Positions 8,582 through 18,582 are shown, numbered from the stretch's first letter. The stretch is DNA of 64,000 nucleotides from Achromobacter veterisilvae (GCF_900496975.1 NZ_UFQC01000004.1:62001-126000), one strand, 5' to 3'. The notes: a model not told the origin generated them from the letters alone. Translations and numbers: made by a program.

Positions 8582-9181
8582 TCAGCCGAACACGCGGAAG
8601 CGCTCGGCGTCATCCATGAACGGCTTCTCGCCGAAGCCGTTTTCATTCGAGCCGAACGGCATCTGCGCGCGCAGCTTCCAATAGGCCGGCACGTTCCACT
8701 GGCTCGCCACGGCGGCGTCGATCAGCGGGTTGTAGTGCTGCAGGCTGGCGCCCACGCCGGCATTGGCCAGCGCGGTCCAGACCGACAACTGGGCCATGCC
8801 GCCCGCCTGTTCCGACCAGATCGGGAAGTTGTCCGCGTACAGCGCGAACTTCTCCTGCAGGCTGCGCACCACGTCCTGGTCTTCGTAGAACAGCACGGTG
8901 CCCGCGCCGGCGGCGAAGCTCTTGAGCTTGGCCTCGGTCTTGTCGAAGCCTTCGGCCGGCGCGACCTTGCGCACTTCCTCGATGGCGAGGTCCCAGAGCT
9001 TTTCGCTTTCCGCGCCGAACAGGATCACCGCGCGCGAGCTTTGCGAATTGAAGGACGAGGGGCTGTTCTTGATCGCTTCCTGGATCAGGGAGGTCAGTTC
9101 CTCCTTGGAGGTCGACAGGTTGCGGCCCAGCGAATACTGCGTGCGACGCTTCTTCAGAGCGTCGAGATAAGCGTTGCTCAT
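8582..9181 (-). CDS. nitroreductase family protein (COG3560/Frm2-like)
   Basis: 199-aa FMN-dependent oxidoreductase. The N-terminus (YLDALKKRRTQYSLG) and the SSFNSQSSR segment near residue 42 are typical of the Frm2/HBN1-like nitroreductase subgroup, which binds FMN as a dimer and reduces nitro or quinone compounds. The ATG at 9181 gives the usual family length. It is transcribed away from csaA across 159 bases. No operon partner is visible, so the physiological substrate is unknown. Confidence 0.85.
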   Translation of the reverse strand: MSNAYLDALKKRRTQYSLGRNLSTSKEELTSLIQEAIKNSPSSFNSQSSRAVILFGAESEKLWDLAIEEVRKVAPAEGFDKTEAKLKSFAAGAGTVLFYEDQDVVRSLQEKFALYADNFPIWSEQAGGMAQLSVWTALANAGVGASLQHYNPLIDAAVASQWNVPAYWKLRAQMPFGSNENGFGEKPFMDDAERFRVFG

Positions 9182-9340
9182 AACGATATAGCCTTCCGAC
9201 TGGTAGATAGAGGAAAATGCACGGAGGAATTCTACCGGCGGGCAATCGCGCAAAGCACATGTCCCAGCCATAAAGCCGCAATTTTGGACGGAACAAACTG
9301 TTCCACCCATGCGGCAAATCCTCGATATTACGGAGCACGC

Positions 9341-9712
9341 ATGCACTTCACGCAGGACCCCGCCTCTCCCGCCGCCCCGGCCATCGGCTTTGACGATTTT
9401 CTCAAGGTCGACATCCGCATCGGCACGATCCAATCGGCGGAAGCCTTCCCCGAAGCGCGCAAGCCCGCGTACAAACTGACGATCGACTTCGGCGCGGGCG
9501 TGGGCATCAGGAAAAGCTCCGCGCAGATAACCGCGCACTATGCGCTGCATGACCTTCCCGGCAAACGCGTCATGGCGGTGGTGAATTTTCCGCCGCGCCA
9601 GATCGGCCCCGTGAAATCCGAAGTCCTGGTGCTGGGCTTCGCGGACGCGGAAGGCGGCATTGTGCTGGGGGTCCCGGACGGCGAGGTGCCCGACGGCACG
9701 CGCCTGACCTGA
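9341..9712 (+). CDS. csaA: CsaA-like tRNA-binding protein
   Basis: 123-aa single-domain OB-fold protein. KVDIRIGTI near residues 26-34 and the strand-rich RQIGPVKSEVLVLGFADAEGG part match the CsaA/Trbp111 family, which binds tRNA and has been linked to chaperone or export functions. Length is close to the family norm of about 110, with a short N-terminal extension rich in Ala/Pro. CGGAG at 9331 supports the ATG at 9341. Confidence 0.85.
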   Translation: MHFTQDPASPAAPAIGFDDFLKVDIRIGTIQSAEAFPEARKPAYKLTIDFGAGVGIRKSSAQITAHYALHDLPGKRVMAVVNFPPRQIGPVKSEVLVLGFADAEGGIVLGVPDGEVPDGTRLT

Positions 9713-9852
9713 CGCCGCGCGCTCCTCCGCCCCTTCCATCACGCACGCCCGGCGCGCATTCCCGCGCCGGCGCCCTCCCTGCCTGACGTTCCGTCCCGCG
9801 CCATCAGGGCATTCCCCTATTACCCGCCTGCCGCCAAAAAACTATCGTATTC

Positions 9853-9878
9853 GAGAATTATCAAATAAGAGAATTCTC
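9853..9878. promoter_or_regulatory. tandem near-palindromic operator candidate
   Basis: GAGAATTATC (9853-9862) and the perfect palindrome GAGAATTCTC (9869-9878) repeat with a 16-base offset, and the outer arms CGAGAATT/AATTCTCG (9852-9859 and 9872-9879) also pair. They lie 13 bases before the first gene of the peptide/D-amino-acid operon. The XRE-cupin protein at the operon's end is the natural candidate to bind here. Confidence 0.5.
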
Positions 9879-9890
9879 GCTTCCGACAAA

Positions 9891-11027
9891 ATGACAGCAG
9901 AACCCCTATTCGATTACGCCGTGATCGGCGCCGGCATCGCCGGCGCTTCCGTGGCCTACCGGCTGAGCGCCACGGCGTCGGTCGTCGTATTGGAACGCGA
10001 GGCCCAGCCGGGCTATCACTCCACCGGCCGCTCGGCGGCCATGTTCATGGAGACCTATGGCACCGCGCAGATCAAGGCGCTCACGCGAGCCAGCCGCGCC
10101 TTCTACGAGCAACCGCCGCAAGGATTCAGCGAACACCCCCTGCTGAGTCCGCGCGGCGTGCTGTACGTCGCGACCCCTGACCAGAAAGACCTGCTGCGGG
10201 AGGTCTACGAAGATTTCCACAGCCAATCGCCCAACGTGGCGCTGATCGACGCCGCGCAGGCGGTCGAACGCGTGCCGTGCCTGCGCGGCGACCAGATCTG
10301 CGGCGCCATCGAGGAACCCGACGCCCGCGACATCGACGTGCACGCGCTGCACCAGGGCTTCCTGCGCGGCATGGGCCGCCAAGGCGCGGTGCTGCACAAC
10401 AACGCCGAAGTCGTATCGGCCGCCCATGCCGGCGAGGCCTGGACGCTGACCCTGGCGGACGGCCGCCGCCTGCGCGCTCGCGCGCTGGTCAATGCCGCCG
10501 GCGCCTGGGCCGACCATGCCGCCGCCCTGTGCGGCGCGCGCCCCGTCGGCCTGCAGCCGTGCCGCCGCACGGCGTTCACCTTCTCTGGCCCCGAGGACGT
10601 GGACTTCTCCCGCTGGCCCGCCGTCGTCGGCGTCGACGAAAGCTACTACTTCAAGCCCGACGCCGGCCAGTTGCTGGGCTCGCCCGCCAACGCCGACCCG
10701 GTCGCCGCGCACGACGTCGTGCCCGAAGAACTGGACGTCGCCACCGGCATTCATCGCATCGAAAACGCCACCTCGCTCACCATCCGCCGTCCCAGGCACA
10801 CCTGGGCCGGCTTGCGCTCGTTCGTGCGCGACGGGGACTTCGTGGTGGGCTGGGATACCGAAGCGCCGGCCTTTTTCTGGCTGGCGGCGCAAGGCGGCTA
10901 CGGCATCCAGACCGCCGCCGCCACCTCCGAACTCGCCGCCGCGCTGCTCATGCGCCAGCCGGTGCCCGCCCACCTGCACGCGCATGGCGTCAATGCCGAT
11001 GCCGTGCGCCCCGCGCGCCTGCGCTGA
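9891..11027 (+). CDS. FAD-dependent D-amino-acid oxidase/dehydrogenase-like protein
   Basis: 378-aa DAO-family flavoprotein. The Rossmann FAD site is VIGAGIAGASVAYRL near residues 11-25, followed by VVVLEREAQPG and the STGRSAAMF block seen in DadA and glycine/sarcosine oxidases. ALVNAAGAWAD near 200 is the second FAD-contact motif. It oxidises an amino acid, probably to the 2-imino/oxo acid. It leads an operon with RidA, which clears such imines, and a D-aminoacylase, so a D-amino acid is a reasonable substrate. Stop of this gene and start of ridA are 21 bases apart. Confidence 0.8.
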   Translation: MTAEPLFDYAVIGAGIAGASVAYRLSATASVVVLEREAQPGYHSTGRSAAMFMETYGTAQIKALTRASRAFYEQPPQGFSEHPLLSPRGVLYVATPDQKDLLREVYEDFHSQSPNVALIDAAQAVERVPCLRGDQICGAIEEPDARDIDVHALHQGFLRGMGRQGAVLHNNAEVVSAAHAGEAWTLTLADGRRLRARALVNAAGAWADHAAALCGARPVGLQPCRRTAFTFSGPEDVDFSRWPAVVGVDESYYFKPDAGQLLGSPANADPVAAHDVVPEELDVATGIHRIENATSLTIRRPRHTWAGLRSFVRDGDFVVGWDTEAPAFFWLAAQGGYGIQTAAATSELAAALLMRQPVPAHLHAHGVNADAVRPARLR

Positions 11028-11048
11028 CCCTCCACCCCGGACGCCACC

Positions 11049-11495
11049 ATGAACGCCATCACCCGCTATCCCAGCCCCCTGCCCCTGCCCTTCTCGCGCG
11101 CTACCCGCGCGGGCGGCTTCCTGTTCCTGTCGGGGCAGATTCCGATGGACGCCAACGGGCAGGTCGTGCGCGGCGATATCGGCGAACAGACCCATGCCGC
11201 GCTCGCCCGCATCGAAGAGACGCTGGCCCTGGCCGGCGCCACGCTCAAGGACGTGGTGCGCGTGACGGTATGGCTGTCCGACCTGGACCTGTTCGCGCAA
11301 TTCAACGACGCCTACCGCAGCCATTTCCCCTCCGACTTTCCATCGCGTTCGACGGTCGAGGCCAAGCTGGCCATGGACGTGGACGTGGAGATCGAAGTGC
11401 AGGCCTGGCTGGGAGGCACGCCGGCCCATCAGTCTTCAGTGCCGCGCTATGCCTCCGGCGCCTCTTCGGCGCCGGGCCCCGTCTCCGAAGCCTGA
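11049..11495 (+). CDS. RidA/YjgF family protein
   Basis: 148-aa member of the RidA family, which hydrolyses reactive enamine/imine products of amino-acid oxidation. FLSGQIPMD and the PSRSTVEA segment, which carries the conserved active-site arginine, are both present. It follows the flavin amino-acid oxidase by 21 bases, a pairing that makes chemical sense. The last 25 residues (Ser/Ala/Pro-rich) extend beyond the usual domain end of about 125 residues. Confidence 0.85.
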   Translation: MNAITRYPSPLPLPFSRATRAGGFLFLSGQIPMDANGQVVRGDIGEQTHAALARIEETLALAGATLKDVVRVTVWLSDLDLFAQFNDAYRSHFPSDFPSRSTVEAKLAMDVDVEIEVQAWLGGTPAHQSSVPRYASGASSAPGPVSEA

Positions 11496-11615
11496 GCCGG
11501 CCCGCCGGGCCGGATTGCCTGTACACCGCGCGGCGCGGATGCCGCGCATTGCGGTATTTCCCTGGCGCGCGCGGCAACGCCCGCGCCCCGTCCATCCTTT
11601 ACGCGGAGCGGCAGC

Positions 11616-13061
11616 ATGAAAATATTTTCCGGGTCCCTCGCGACCGAGACGAACACCTTTTCTCCCATTCCGACCGGGCTGTCCGCCTACCGTGCGCGCG
11701 GCTACTTCCCCGCGGGCCAGCACCCCGACCGCATGCAGATGTTCTCCGGCCCGCTCTGGGCCGCCCGCCAGCGCGCGCAGGGCAAGGACTGGACGCTCAT
11801 CGAAGGCATGACGGCAGGCGCCACGCCGGCCGGCGTCACCACCCGCCACGCCTACGAAACCCTGCGGGACGAACTGCTGGAGGACCTGCGCCGCGCGGGC
11901 AAGGTCGACATCGCCCTGTTCGGCCTGCACGGCGCCATGGTGGCCGACGGCTACGACGATTGCGAAGGCGACCTGCTGCGCCGCGCGCGCGAGATCGTCA
12001 GCCCCGATACGGTGATCGGCGCCGAACTGGATCCGCATTGCCACATGACGGCCGCCATGGTCGACAGCGCCGACTTCCTGGTCTGTTTCAAGGAATACCC
12101 GCACACCGACATCCTGGAGCGCGCCTACGACCTGGTGGACCTGTGCGTGGCGCGCGCCCAAGGGCGCATCCAGCCCGCGCGCGCCGTGTACGACTGCGAG
12201 ATGATCTCCATCATGCATACCAGCCGCGAGCCTATGCGCGGCTTCGTGGACCGCCTGCTCGCCATGGAGGGCAAGGAAGGCGTGCTGTCGATTTCCATCG
12301 CGCATGGCTTCCCCTGGGGCGACACGCCGGACATGGGGTCCAAGGTGCTGGTCTACACCGACGGCGACCAGGCCCGGGCCGACGCGCTGGCCCGCGCGCT
12401 GGGCGAAGAGATCATCGGCTTCCGCGACCGGCTGGCGCCCCCCTACCCCGGCGCCGACGAGGCGCTGGACCAGGCGCTGGCGCTGGACGATTTCCCGGTC
12501 GTGCTGGCGGACTCCGCCGACAACGCGGGCGGCGGCGCGCCCAGCGACGCCACCTTCATCCTGGAACGCGTGCTGGCGCGCGGCATCCGCGACGTCGCGA
12601 CCGGACCCTTCTGGGATCCGGTCGCCGTGCAGCTTTGCTTCGAAGCGGGCGAAGGCGCGCGGATCAAACTGCGCATCGGCGGGAAGGTGGCCCCGGTCTC
12701 CGGCATGCCGCTGGACCTGGATTGCGAAATCCTGGCGCTCAAGCGCGACGCCGTCATGACCGGCCTGGCCGGCACCCCCGCGCTGCTGGGCGACGCCGCG
12801 GTCGTGCGCAGCCAGGGCGTGACCATCGTGCTGACCACCAACCGCACCCAGGCCATGGGCACCGACCTGTTCACGCAGTTCGGCGTGGACCTGCGGGCCA
12901 TGAAGCTCATCATCGTGAAGTCGTCGCAGCACTTCTACGCCTCGTATTCGCAAGTCGGCCGCCACGTCATCTACGTCGAGACGCCGGGCGCGATCACGCA
13001 GGACTACAACGCACTGCCTTACACCAAACGCAAATTGCCGAAATGGCCGTTCACGGCATGA
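11616..13061 (+). CDS. M81 family metallopeptidase (MlrC-like)
   Basis: 481-aa zinc-peptidase-like protein of the MlrC family, founded on the microcystin-degrading enzyme. The N-terminal LATETNTFSP block, the ELDPHCHMT metal-ligand segment near residue 135 and IAHGFPWGDTPDMGS near 230 are conserved landmarks. No signal peptide, so it acts on imported peptides. It lies in an operon with a complete Dpp-type importer and a D-aminoacylase, and so probably hydrolyses short or modified peptides brought in by that transporter. Real microcystin use is not implied. Confidence 0.85.
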   Translation: MKIFSGSLATETNTFSPIPTGLSAYRARGYFPAGQHPDRMQMFSGPLWAARQRAQGKDWTLIEGMTAGATPAGVTTRHAYETLRDELLEDLRRAGKVDIALFGLHGAMVADGYDDCEGDLLRRAREIVSPDTVIGAELDPHCHMTAAMVDSADFLVCFKEYPHTDILERAYDLVDLCVARAQGRIQPARAVYDCEMISIMHTSREPMRGFVDRLLAMEGKEGVLSISIAHGFPWGDTPDMGSKVLVYTDGDQARADALARALGEEIIGFRDRLAPPYPGADEALDQALALDDFPVVLADSADNAGGGAPSDATFILERVLARGIRDVATGPFWDPVAVQLCFEAGEGARIKLRIGGKVAPVSGMPLDLDCEILALKRDAVMTGLAGTPALLGDAAVVRSQGVTIVLTTNRTQAMGTDLFTQFGVDLRAMKLIIVKSSQHFYASYSQVGRHVIYVETPGAITQDYNALPYTKRKLPKWPFTA

Positions 13062-13114
13062 GGCGCCATCCATCGCCGCCCGAGACGGGCTTCGGAATGA
13101 CCAAGGGGACAAGA

Positions 13115-14686
13115 ATGATCAGACGTTTCAGTTTGCTGGGCGCGGCCGCCCTGCTGGCCATGGGCGCCGCCACGGGCGCGCTCGCCGAGCCCACGACCCT
13201 GCGCCTGGTGCCGCACGCGGACCTCAAGACGCTGGACCCGCTCTTCAACACGGCCTACATCACGCGCAACCACGGCTACATGGTGTTCGACACCCTGTTC
13301 TCGCAGGATGGCAAGGGCCAGGTCAAACCGCAGATGGTGGACACCTGGACCACGTCCGAAGACGGCAAGACCTGGACCTTCACTCTGCGCGCGGGCCTGA
13401 AGTTCAATGACGGCACCCCGGTGAAGGCCGAGGACTGCGTCGCTTCGATCCAGCGCTGGGCGAAGAAGGACACGCTCGGCCAGGCCCTGATGGCCGCCGG
13501 CGCCGAACTCGCCGCCACGGGCGACGACACCTTCACGCTGACCTTGAAGGAACCCTTCGGCCTGGTGCTGGACGCCCTGTCCAAGCCGTCCGGCATGCCG
13601 CCCTTCATCATGCCCAAGCGTCTGGCCATGACGGACCCGAACAAGCAGGTCACCGAAATGGTCGGCTCCGGCCCGTTCCTGTTCAAGCGCGACGAGTGGG
13701 TGCCGGGCAACAAGGTGGTGTATGTGAAGAATCCCGCCTACGTGCCGCGCGCCGAACCGGCCGACGGCCTGGCGGGCGGCAAGAACGTCAAGGTGGATCG
13801 CGTCGAATGGGTCTACATCCCCGACGGGAACACGGCCACGGCGGCGCTGATGAACGGCGAAGTCGACATGATCGAACAGACGACGCCGGACTTCCTGCCC
13901 GTCCTGGAAAGCAATCCCGACATCACGCTGGGCACCTCGGTGGCGTCCCAGGGCATGGTCATCGTCAACTCGCTGCACCCGCCGTTCAACAACCCGTTGG
14001 CCCGCCAGGCGCTGTACCACCTGGTGAACCAGAAGGAAATGCTGTCGGCCATGGGGTACCCGGAAAAGTACCGGGTCGACTATTGCGCCACCCTCTACAT
14101 CTGCGGCTCGCCGCTGGCCACCGACGCCGGCGCCGCGCCCTACGCCAAGCCCGATCCGGCGCGCGCCAAGCAGTTGCTCCAGGAAGCCGGCTACAAAGGC
14201 GAGAAGGTCGTGGTCCTGTACCCGACCGACCACCTGAGCGCCCCCGCCGTCATGGTGTTGACGCAGAACATGAAGAAGGCCGGCATCAACGTCGACCTGC
14301 AGTCGATGGACTGGGCCTCGCTGGCCGCGCGCCGCCTGAAGAAGGACGCGCCCGAGCAAGGCGGCTGGAGCGTCTTCGTGACCTGGGGCGGCTACTACGA
14401 CGCCAGCACGCCGGTGACCAATCCCTGGCTGTCTGCCGCCTGCGGCAACAGCCTGCCCGGCTGGCCTTGCGACAAGGAACTCGACACGCTGCGCACCAAC
14501 TGGATCCGCGAGACGGATCCGGCCAAGCGCAAGGACATCGCCGCGCAGATGCAGGCGCGCGCCTACCAGACCGTGCCATACGTCATGTTCGGCGAGTTCA
14601 AGCCGGTGTCCGCGGTGCGCGGCCTCAAGCACACCGAGCTGTTGAAGACCGGCATCCCGGTGATGTGGAACATCGAAAAACCGTAA
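13115..14686 (+). CDS. ABC transporter substrate-binding protein, family 5 (DppA-like)
   Basis: 523-aa periplasmic peptide-binding protein. A Sec signal peptide of about 24 residues (LLGAAALLAMGAATGALA) precedes the mature N-terminus. Conserved blocks such as WTFTLRAGLKFNDGTPVKAEDC and GSGPFLFK mark the oligopeptide/dipeptide class. The ATG at 13115 has AAGGGGA five bases upstream; an in-frame ATG at 13097 would only add six residues. It feeds the permeases and ATPases encoded next. Confidence 0.9.
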   Translation: MIRRFSLLGAAALLAMGAATGALAEPTTLRLVPHADLKTLDPLFNTAYITRNHGYMVFDTLFSQDGKGQVKPQMVDTWTTSEDGKTWTFTLRAGLKFNDGTPVKAEDCVASIQRWAKKDTLGQALMAAGAELAATGDDTFTLTLKEPFGLVLDALSKPSGMPPFIMPKRLAMTDPNKQVTEMVGSGPFLFKRDEWVPGNKVVYVKNPAYVPRAEPADGLAGGKNVKVDRVEWVYIPDGNTATAALMNGEVDMIEQTTPDFLPVLESNPDITLGTSVASQGMVIVNSLHPPFNNPLARQALYHLVNQKEMLSAMGYPEKYRVDYCATLYICGSPLATDAGAAPYAKPDPARAKQLLQEAGYKGEKVVVLYPTDHLSAPAVMVLTQNMKKAGINVDLQSMDWASLAARRLKKDAPEQGGWSVFVTWGGYYDASTPVTNPWLSAACGNSLPGWPCDKELDTLRTNWIRETDPAKRKDIAAQMQARAYQTVPYVMFGEFKPVSAVRGLKHTELLKTGIPVMWNIEKP

Positions 14687-14738
14687 GGCAGACGCCGGGC
14701 GCCTCTCGCGCCCGGCCGCAAGCCCGGGGGAAACCAGC

Positions 14739-15674
14739 GTGAAATACATCCTGCGCCGCATCGCGGCCGTCATTCCCGTCATGGCCGTCGTCGCGGTCGT
14801 GGTGTTCCTGTTGATCCACCTGTCGCCGGGCGATCCGGCGGCCGTGATCGCGGGCGACAATGCCACCGCCGACGACGTGGAGAAAATCCGCCAGAACCTG
14901 GGCCTGGACAAGCCGCTGCTTCAGCAGTTCGGCATCTGGGTGGCCCACATCGCCACCGGCGACCTGGGCACCTCGATCGCCACGCAAATGCCGGTGTCGC
15001 AACTGATCGGCCAGCGCATGGGCCCCACATTGTCCATCGCCATATTCACCATGCTGTTCGCCGTGATCGCGGCGGTGCCGCTGGGCGTGCTGGCGGCCTG
15101 GAACGCGGGACGCTGGCTGGACCGGCTGGTCATGGTCGGCGCGGTCTGCGCCTTCTCGGTGCCGGTCTTCCTGATCGGCTACAGCCTGGTCTACGGCTTC
15201 TCCATCAAGCTGGGATGGCTGCCCGTGCAGGGCTACAAGCCGCTGTCCGCCGGCGTGGCGCCCTACCTCCGCCACCTGGTGCTGCCGTGCCTGTCGCTGG
15301 GCCTGGTCTATATGGCGCTGCTGACCCGCATGACGCGCGCCACCATGCTGGAAGCCCTGTCCGAAGACTACATCCGCACCGCCCGCGCAAAGGGCCTGTC
15401 GGCGGCCCCCGTCGTGTGGCATGCGCTGAAGAATGCCGCCAATCCCATCGTCACCACCATCGGCGTCGGCGTCGCCCTGCTGATCGGCGGCGTGGTCGTC
15501 ACCGAAACCGTGTTCGCCATCCCCGGCCTGGGCCGCCTGACCATCGACGCCGTGCTGCGCCACGACTACCCCGTCATCCAGGGCGTGCTGCTGGTGGCTT
15601 CCGGCATCTACGTACTGATCAATCTGCTGGTCGACCTGAGCTACCGGCTCTTCGATCCTCGCATCCGCTACTGA
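14739..15674 (+). CDS. ABC transporter permease, DppB-like
   Basis: 311-aa inner-membrane permease. It begins MKYILRRIAAVIPVMAVV and has about six membrane segments, with the DYIRTARAKGLS coupling motif near residue 208, as in DppB/OppB. The start is GTG at 14739 behind GGGGGA. It pairs with the DppC-like permease 12 bases downstream. Confidence 0.9.
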   Translation: MKYILRRIAAVIPVMAVVAVVVFLLIHLSPGDPAAVIAGDNATADDVEKIRQNLGLDKPLLQQFGIWVAHIATGDLGTSIATQMPVSQLIGQRMGPTLSIAIFTMLFAVIAAVPLGVLAAWNAGRWLDRLVMVGAVCAFSVPVFLIGYSLVYGFSIKLGWLPVQGYKPLSAGVAPYLRHLVLPCLSLGLVYMALLTRMTRATMLEALSEDYIRTARAKGLSAAPVVWHALKNAANPIVTTIGVGVALLIGGVVVTETVFAIPGLGRLTIDAVLRHDYPVIQGVLLVASGIYVLINLLVDLSYRLFDPRIRY

Positions 15675-15686
15675 AGGGGGACACGC

Positions 15687-16562
15687 ATGACTACCGCCAC
15701 CCTGCCTCTGCCCGCCAGGCGCCCGCGCTACCGCCGGGTCCTCAAATCGCTGCGCCGCCACCCCATGCTGTACGTGGGCGGCGCCATCCTGCTGGCCCTG
15801 GCCGCGATCGCGCTGGCCGCCCCCTGGCTGGCCACGGTCGATCCGCAGGACATCAACCCGATGGCGCGGATGAAGCCGCCGTCGTCCGAGCATTTCTTCG
15901 GCACCGACGCGCTGGGCCGCGACGTGTACTCGCGCACCGTCTGGGGCGCCCGCATATCGCTGGTGGTCGGCATCGTGGTGGCGGCGGTCGCCACCGTGGG
16001 CGGTGTCGCGCTGGGCATGGCGGCGGGCTACTTCCGCCGCCTGGACGCCGCGATCATGCGCATCATGGACGGTCTGATGGCCATCCCCGGCGTACTGTTG
16101 GCGATCGCGCTGATGGCCACCCTCAAGGGCGGCCTGGGCACCGTGATCATCGCCATCGTCATTCCTGAAGTGCCGCGCGTCGTGCGCCTGGTGCGCGCGC
16201 TGGTGCTGACGATCCGCGAACAGCCCTATATCGAGGCGGCCGTGTCCTCCGGCACCCGCGTGCCCGCCATACTGCTGCGCCACATCCTGCCCAACCTGTT
16301 CGCGCCGCTGATGGTGCAGGCCACCTTCATCGCCGCCTCGGCCATCTTGACGGAGGCCGTGCTGAGTTTCCTGGGCGTGGGCATCCCGCCCCAGACCCCA
16401 AGCTGGGGCAACATCATGGCCGAAGGCCGCAACTTCGTCGCCGTGGCCTTCCACATCATCCTGTATCCGGGCCTGTTCCTGGGCGTGGCCGTCCTGGCCG
16501 TCAATCTCGTGGGCGACGGGCTGCGCGACATGCTCGACCCCCGCCTGGCCAAAAAGCTGTAG
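15687..16562 (+). CDS. ABC transporter permease, DppC-like
   Basis: 291-aa partner permease. HFFGTDALGRDVYSRTVWGAR near residue 70 in character and the coupling loop PYIEAAVSSGTRVPAILLRHI near 180 identify DppC/OppC. A single N-terminal membrane helix precedes the five-helix core. It is 12 bases after the DppB-like gene and 8 bases before the first ATPase gene. Confidence 0.9.
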   Translation: MTTATLPLPARRPRYRRVLKSLRRHPMLYVGGAILLALAAIALAAPWLATVDPQDINPMARMKPPSSEHFFGTDALGRDVYSRTVWGARISLVVGIVVAAVATVGGVALGMAAGYFRRLDAAIMRIMDGLMAIPGVLLAIALMATLKGGLGTVIIAIVIPEVPRVVRLVRALVLTIREQPYIEAAVSSGTRVPAILLRHILPNLFAPLMVQATFIAASAILTEAVLSFLGVGIPPQTPSWGNIMAEGRNFVAVAFHIILYPGLFLGVAVLAVNLVGDGLRDMLDPRLAKKL

Positions 16563-16570
16563 GAGCGCCC

Positions 16571-17578
16571 ATGCAACCCCAACCTGTCTTGCGCGTGCAC
16601 GACCTCACCACCTGCTTCGACGGGGACGACACCACGGTGGTTGCCGTGGACGGCCTCTCGTTCGACCTGCTGCCCGGCGAAACCCTGGGCCTGGTCGGCG
16701 AATCCGGATGCGGGAAGAGCGTCACGTCGCTGTCCATCATGCGCCTGCTGCGCGCCCCCGGGCGCGTCGCGGGCGGCCGGATCGAATTCGACGGGCGCGA
16801 CCTGCTCGCCCTGCCCGAGAAGGCCATGCGCGAGATCCGGGGCAACCGGATCTCGATGATCTTCCAGGAACCGATGACCTCCCTGAACCCCGTGTTCACG
16901 ATCGGCAGGCAGATCAGCGAATCGCTCATGCTGCACCAGGGCCTGTCGCGCCGCGACGCCCTGGCGCAGGCCGAGAAGCTGCTGGACCTGGTGCAGATAT
17001 CCGACCCCGCCCGCCGCGTCCGCGAGTATCCCTACCAGTTGTCGGGCGGCATGCGCCAGCGCGCCATGATCGCCATGGCCCTCGCCTGCCAGCCCAAGGT
17101 CCTGATCGCCGACGAGCCCACCACGGCGCTGGACGTCACCATCCAGGCGCAGATCCTGCACCTGCTGCGGGACATCCAGGCCAGGCTCGGCACCGCCATC
17201 GTGCTGATCACGCACGACCTGGGCGTGGTGGCGCAGATGTGCCAGCGCGTCATCGTGATGTACGCCGGCCGCAAGGTGGAGGAAGGCAGCGTCGACGACG
17301 TCCTGGACCGCCCGCAGCATCCCTATACCCAGGCGCTGATCCGCTCCCTGCCCGAGTTCGTGGACGGCCAGGGCCATGGCGCGCGGCTGGCCGAGCTGCC
17401 CGGCATCGTGCCGGTGATGACGCCGGCGTCGCGCGGCTGCCCCTTCGCCGAGCGCTGTTCCCAGGCGCAGCCGCGCTGCGTCGAAGCCGCCCCGCCCGCC
17501 GTGGACGCCGGCAGCCGGCACCGCGTCTGGTGCTGGGCCCGCGAGGCCGCGCCCGTAGCCGACGCCATGACTGCGTGA
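16571..17578 (+). CDS. ABC transporter ATP-binding protein, DppD-like
   Basis: 335-aa ATPase with Walker A GESGCGKS, signature LSGGMRQR, Walker [13 protein letters not shown] and the C-terminal oligopeptide-ATPase domain with four cysteines (near [15 protein letters not shown]), which in this family can bind an iron-sulfur cluster. All catalytic residues are kept. It follows the permease by 8 bases. Confidence 0.9.
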   Translation: MQPQPVLRVHDLTTCFDGDDTTVVAVDGLSFDLLPGETLGLVGESGCGKSVTSLSIMRLLRAPGRVAGGRIEFDGRDLLALPEKAMREIRGNRISMIFQEPMTSLNPVFTIGRQISESLMLHQGLSRRDALAQAEKLLDLVQISDPARRVREYPYQLSGGMRQRAMIAMALACQPKVLIADEPTTALDVTIQAQILHLLRDIQARLGTAIVLITHDLGVVAQMCQRVIVMYAGRKVEEGSVDDVLDRPQHPYTQALIRSLPEFVDGQGHGARLAELPGIVPVMTPASRGCPFAERCSQAQPRCVEAAPPAVDAGSRHRVWCWAREAAPVADAMTA

Positions 17579-17586
17579 GACCCGAC

Positions 17587-18570
17587 ATGAACCTGCACGA
17601 CACCCCCCTTGCGCCCGCCGCCGAGGCCTTGCCCATGCTCGAAGTCGTCGGCCTCAAGAAGCACTTCCCCGTCGACGGCGGCGCGAAAGTGCTGCGCGCC
17701 GTCGACGGCGTGTCCTTGTCCGTCCCGCGCGGCCAGACTCTGAGCCTGGTCGGCGAATCCGGCTGCGGCAAGTCCACCACCGGCAAGTGCCTGATCCGGC
17801 TCGCCGAGCCCACCGAAGGCCGCATCCTGCTGGAAGGGCACGACCTGGCGGCGATGAACGGCAGCCAGTTGCGCGCCATGCGCCAGCGGATGCAGTTCAT
17901 CTTCCAGGACCCGTTTTCGTCCATGAACCCGCGCATGCGCGTGCGCGACATCATCGACGAGCCGCTGCGCAACTTCGGCCACGGCCGCGCCGCGATCCGG
18001 GAACGCGTCGCGCAACTGCTGGCGCGGGTCAGCCTGCGCCCCGACGCCGCCGACCGCTACCCCCACGAATTCTCGGGCGGGCAGCGCCAGCGCATCGTCA
18101 TCGCGCGCGCGCTGGCGCTGGACCCGGGCCTGATCGTCTGCGACGAACCCGTGTCCGCGCTGGACGTCTCGGTCCAGGCCCAGGTCATCAATCTGCTGAT
18201 GGACCTGCAGCGAGACCTGGGCCTGACCTACGTATTCATCTCCCATGACCTGAGCGTGGTGCGCCACATCAGCCACCGGGTCGCGGTGATGTACCTGGGC
18301 CGGATCGTGGAGATCGGCACGCGCGACGCCGTCTTCGGACGCCCCGCCCACCCCTACACCCGCGCCCTGCTGGCGGCGGTGCCGTCCGCGCGCCAGGGAG
18401 AGCGCGCGCCGGTCGAGGTGCTGAAGGGCGAAATCCCCAGCCCCCTGTCGCCGCCTTCGGGCTGCGCGTTCCGCACCCGCTGCCCCATGGCCCAGCCCCG
18501 CTGCGCGCAGGAAACCCCGCCGCCCCGCCACATCGCCCCCGAACAGCAGGTCGCCTGCCACTTTGCCTAG
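17587..18570 (+). CDS. ABC transporter ATP-binding protein, DppF-like
   Basis: 327-aa second ATPase of the peptide importer. Walker [10 protein letters not shown], signature FSGGQRQR, Walker B LIVCDEPVSALD, switch histidine in ISHDLS, and the Cys-containing C-terminal tail (GCAFRTRCPMAQPRC) are all present. ATG 17587 is used here; a GTG at 17575 overlapping the preceding stop is possible. It completes the importer. Confidence 0.9.
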   Translation: MNLHDTPLAPAAEALPMLEVVGLKKHFPVDGGAKVLRAVDGVSLSVPRGQTLSLVGESGCGKSTTGKCLIRLAEPTEGRILLEGHDLAAMNGSQLRAMRQRMQFIFQDPFSSMNPRMRVRDIIDEPLRNFGHGRAAIRERVAQLLARVSLRPDAADRYPHEFSGGQRQRIVIARALALDPGLIVCDEPVSALDVSVQAQVINLLMDLQRDLGLTYVFISHDLSVVRHISHRVAVMYLGRIVEIGTRDAVFGRPAHPYTRALLAAVPSARQGERAPVEVLKGEIPSPLSPPSGCAFRTRCPMAQPRCAQETPPPRHIAPEQQVACHFA

Positions 18571-18582
18571 CCGGAGATACGC

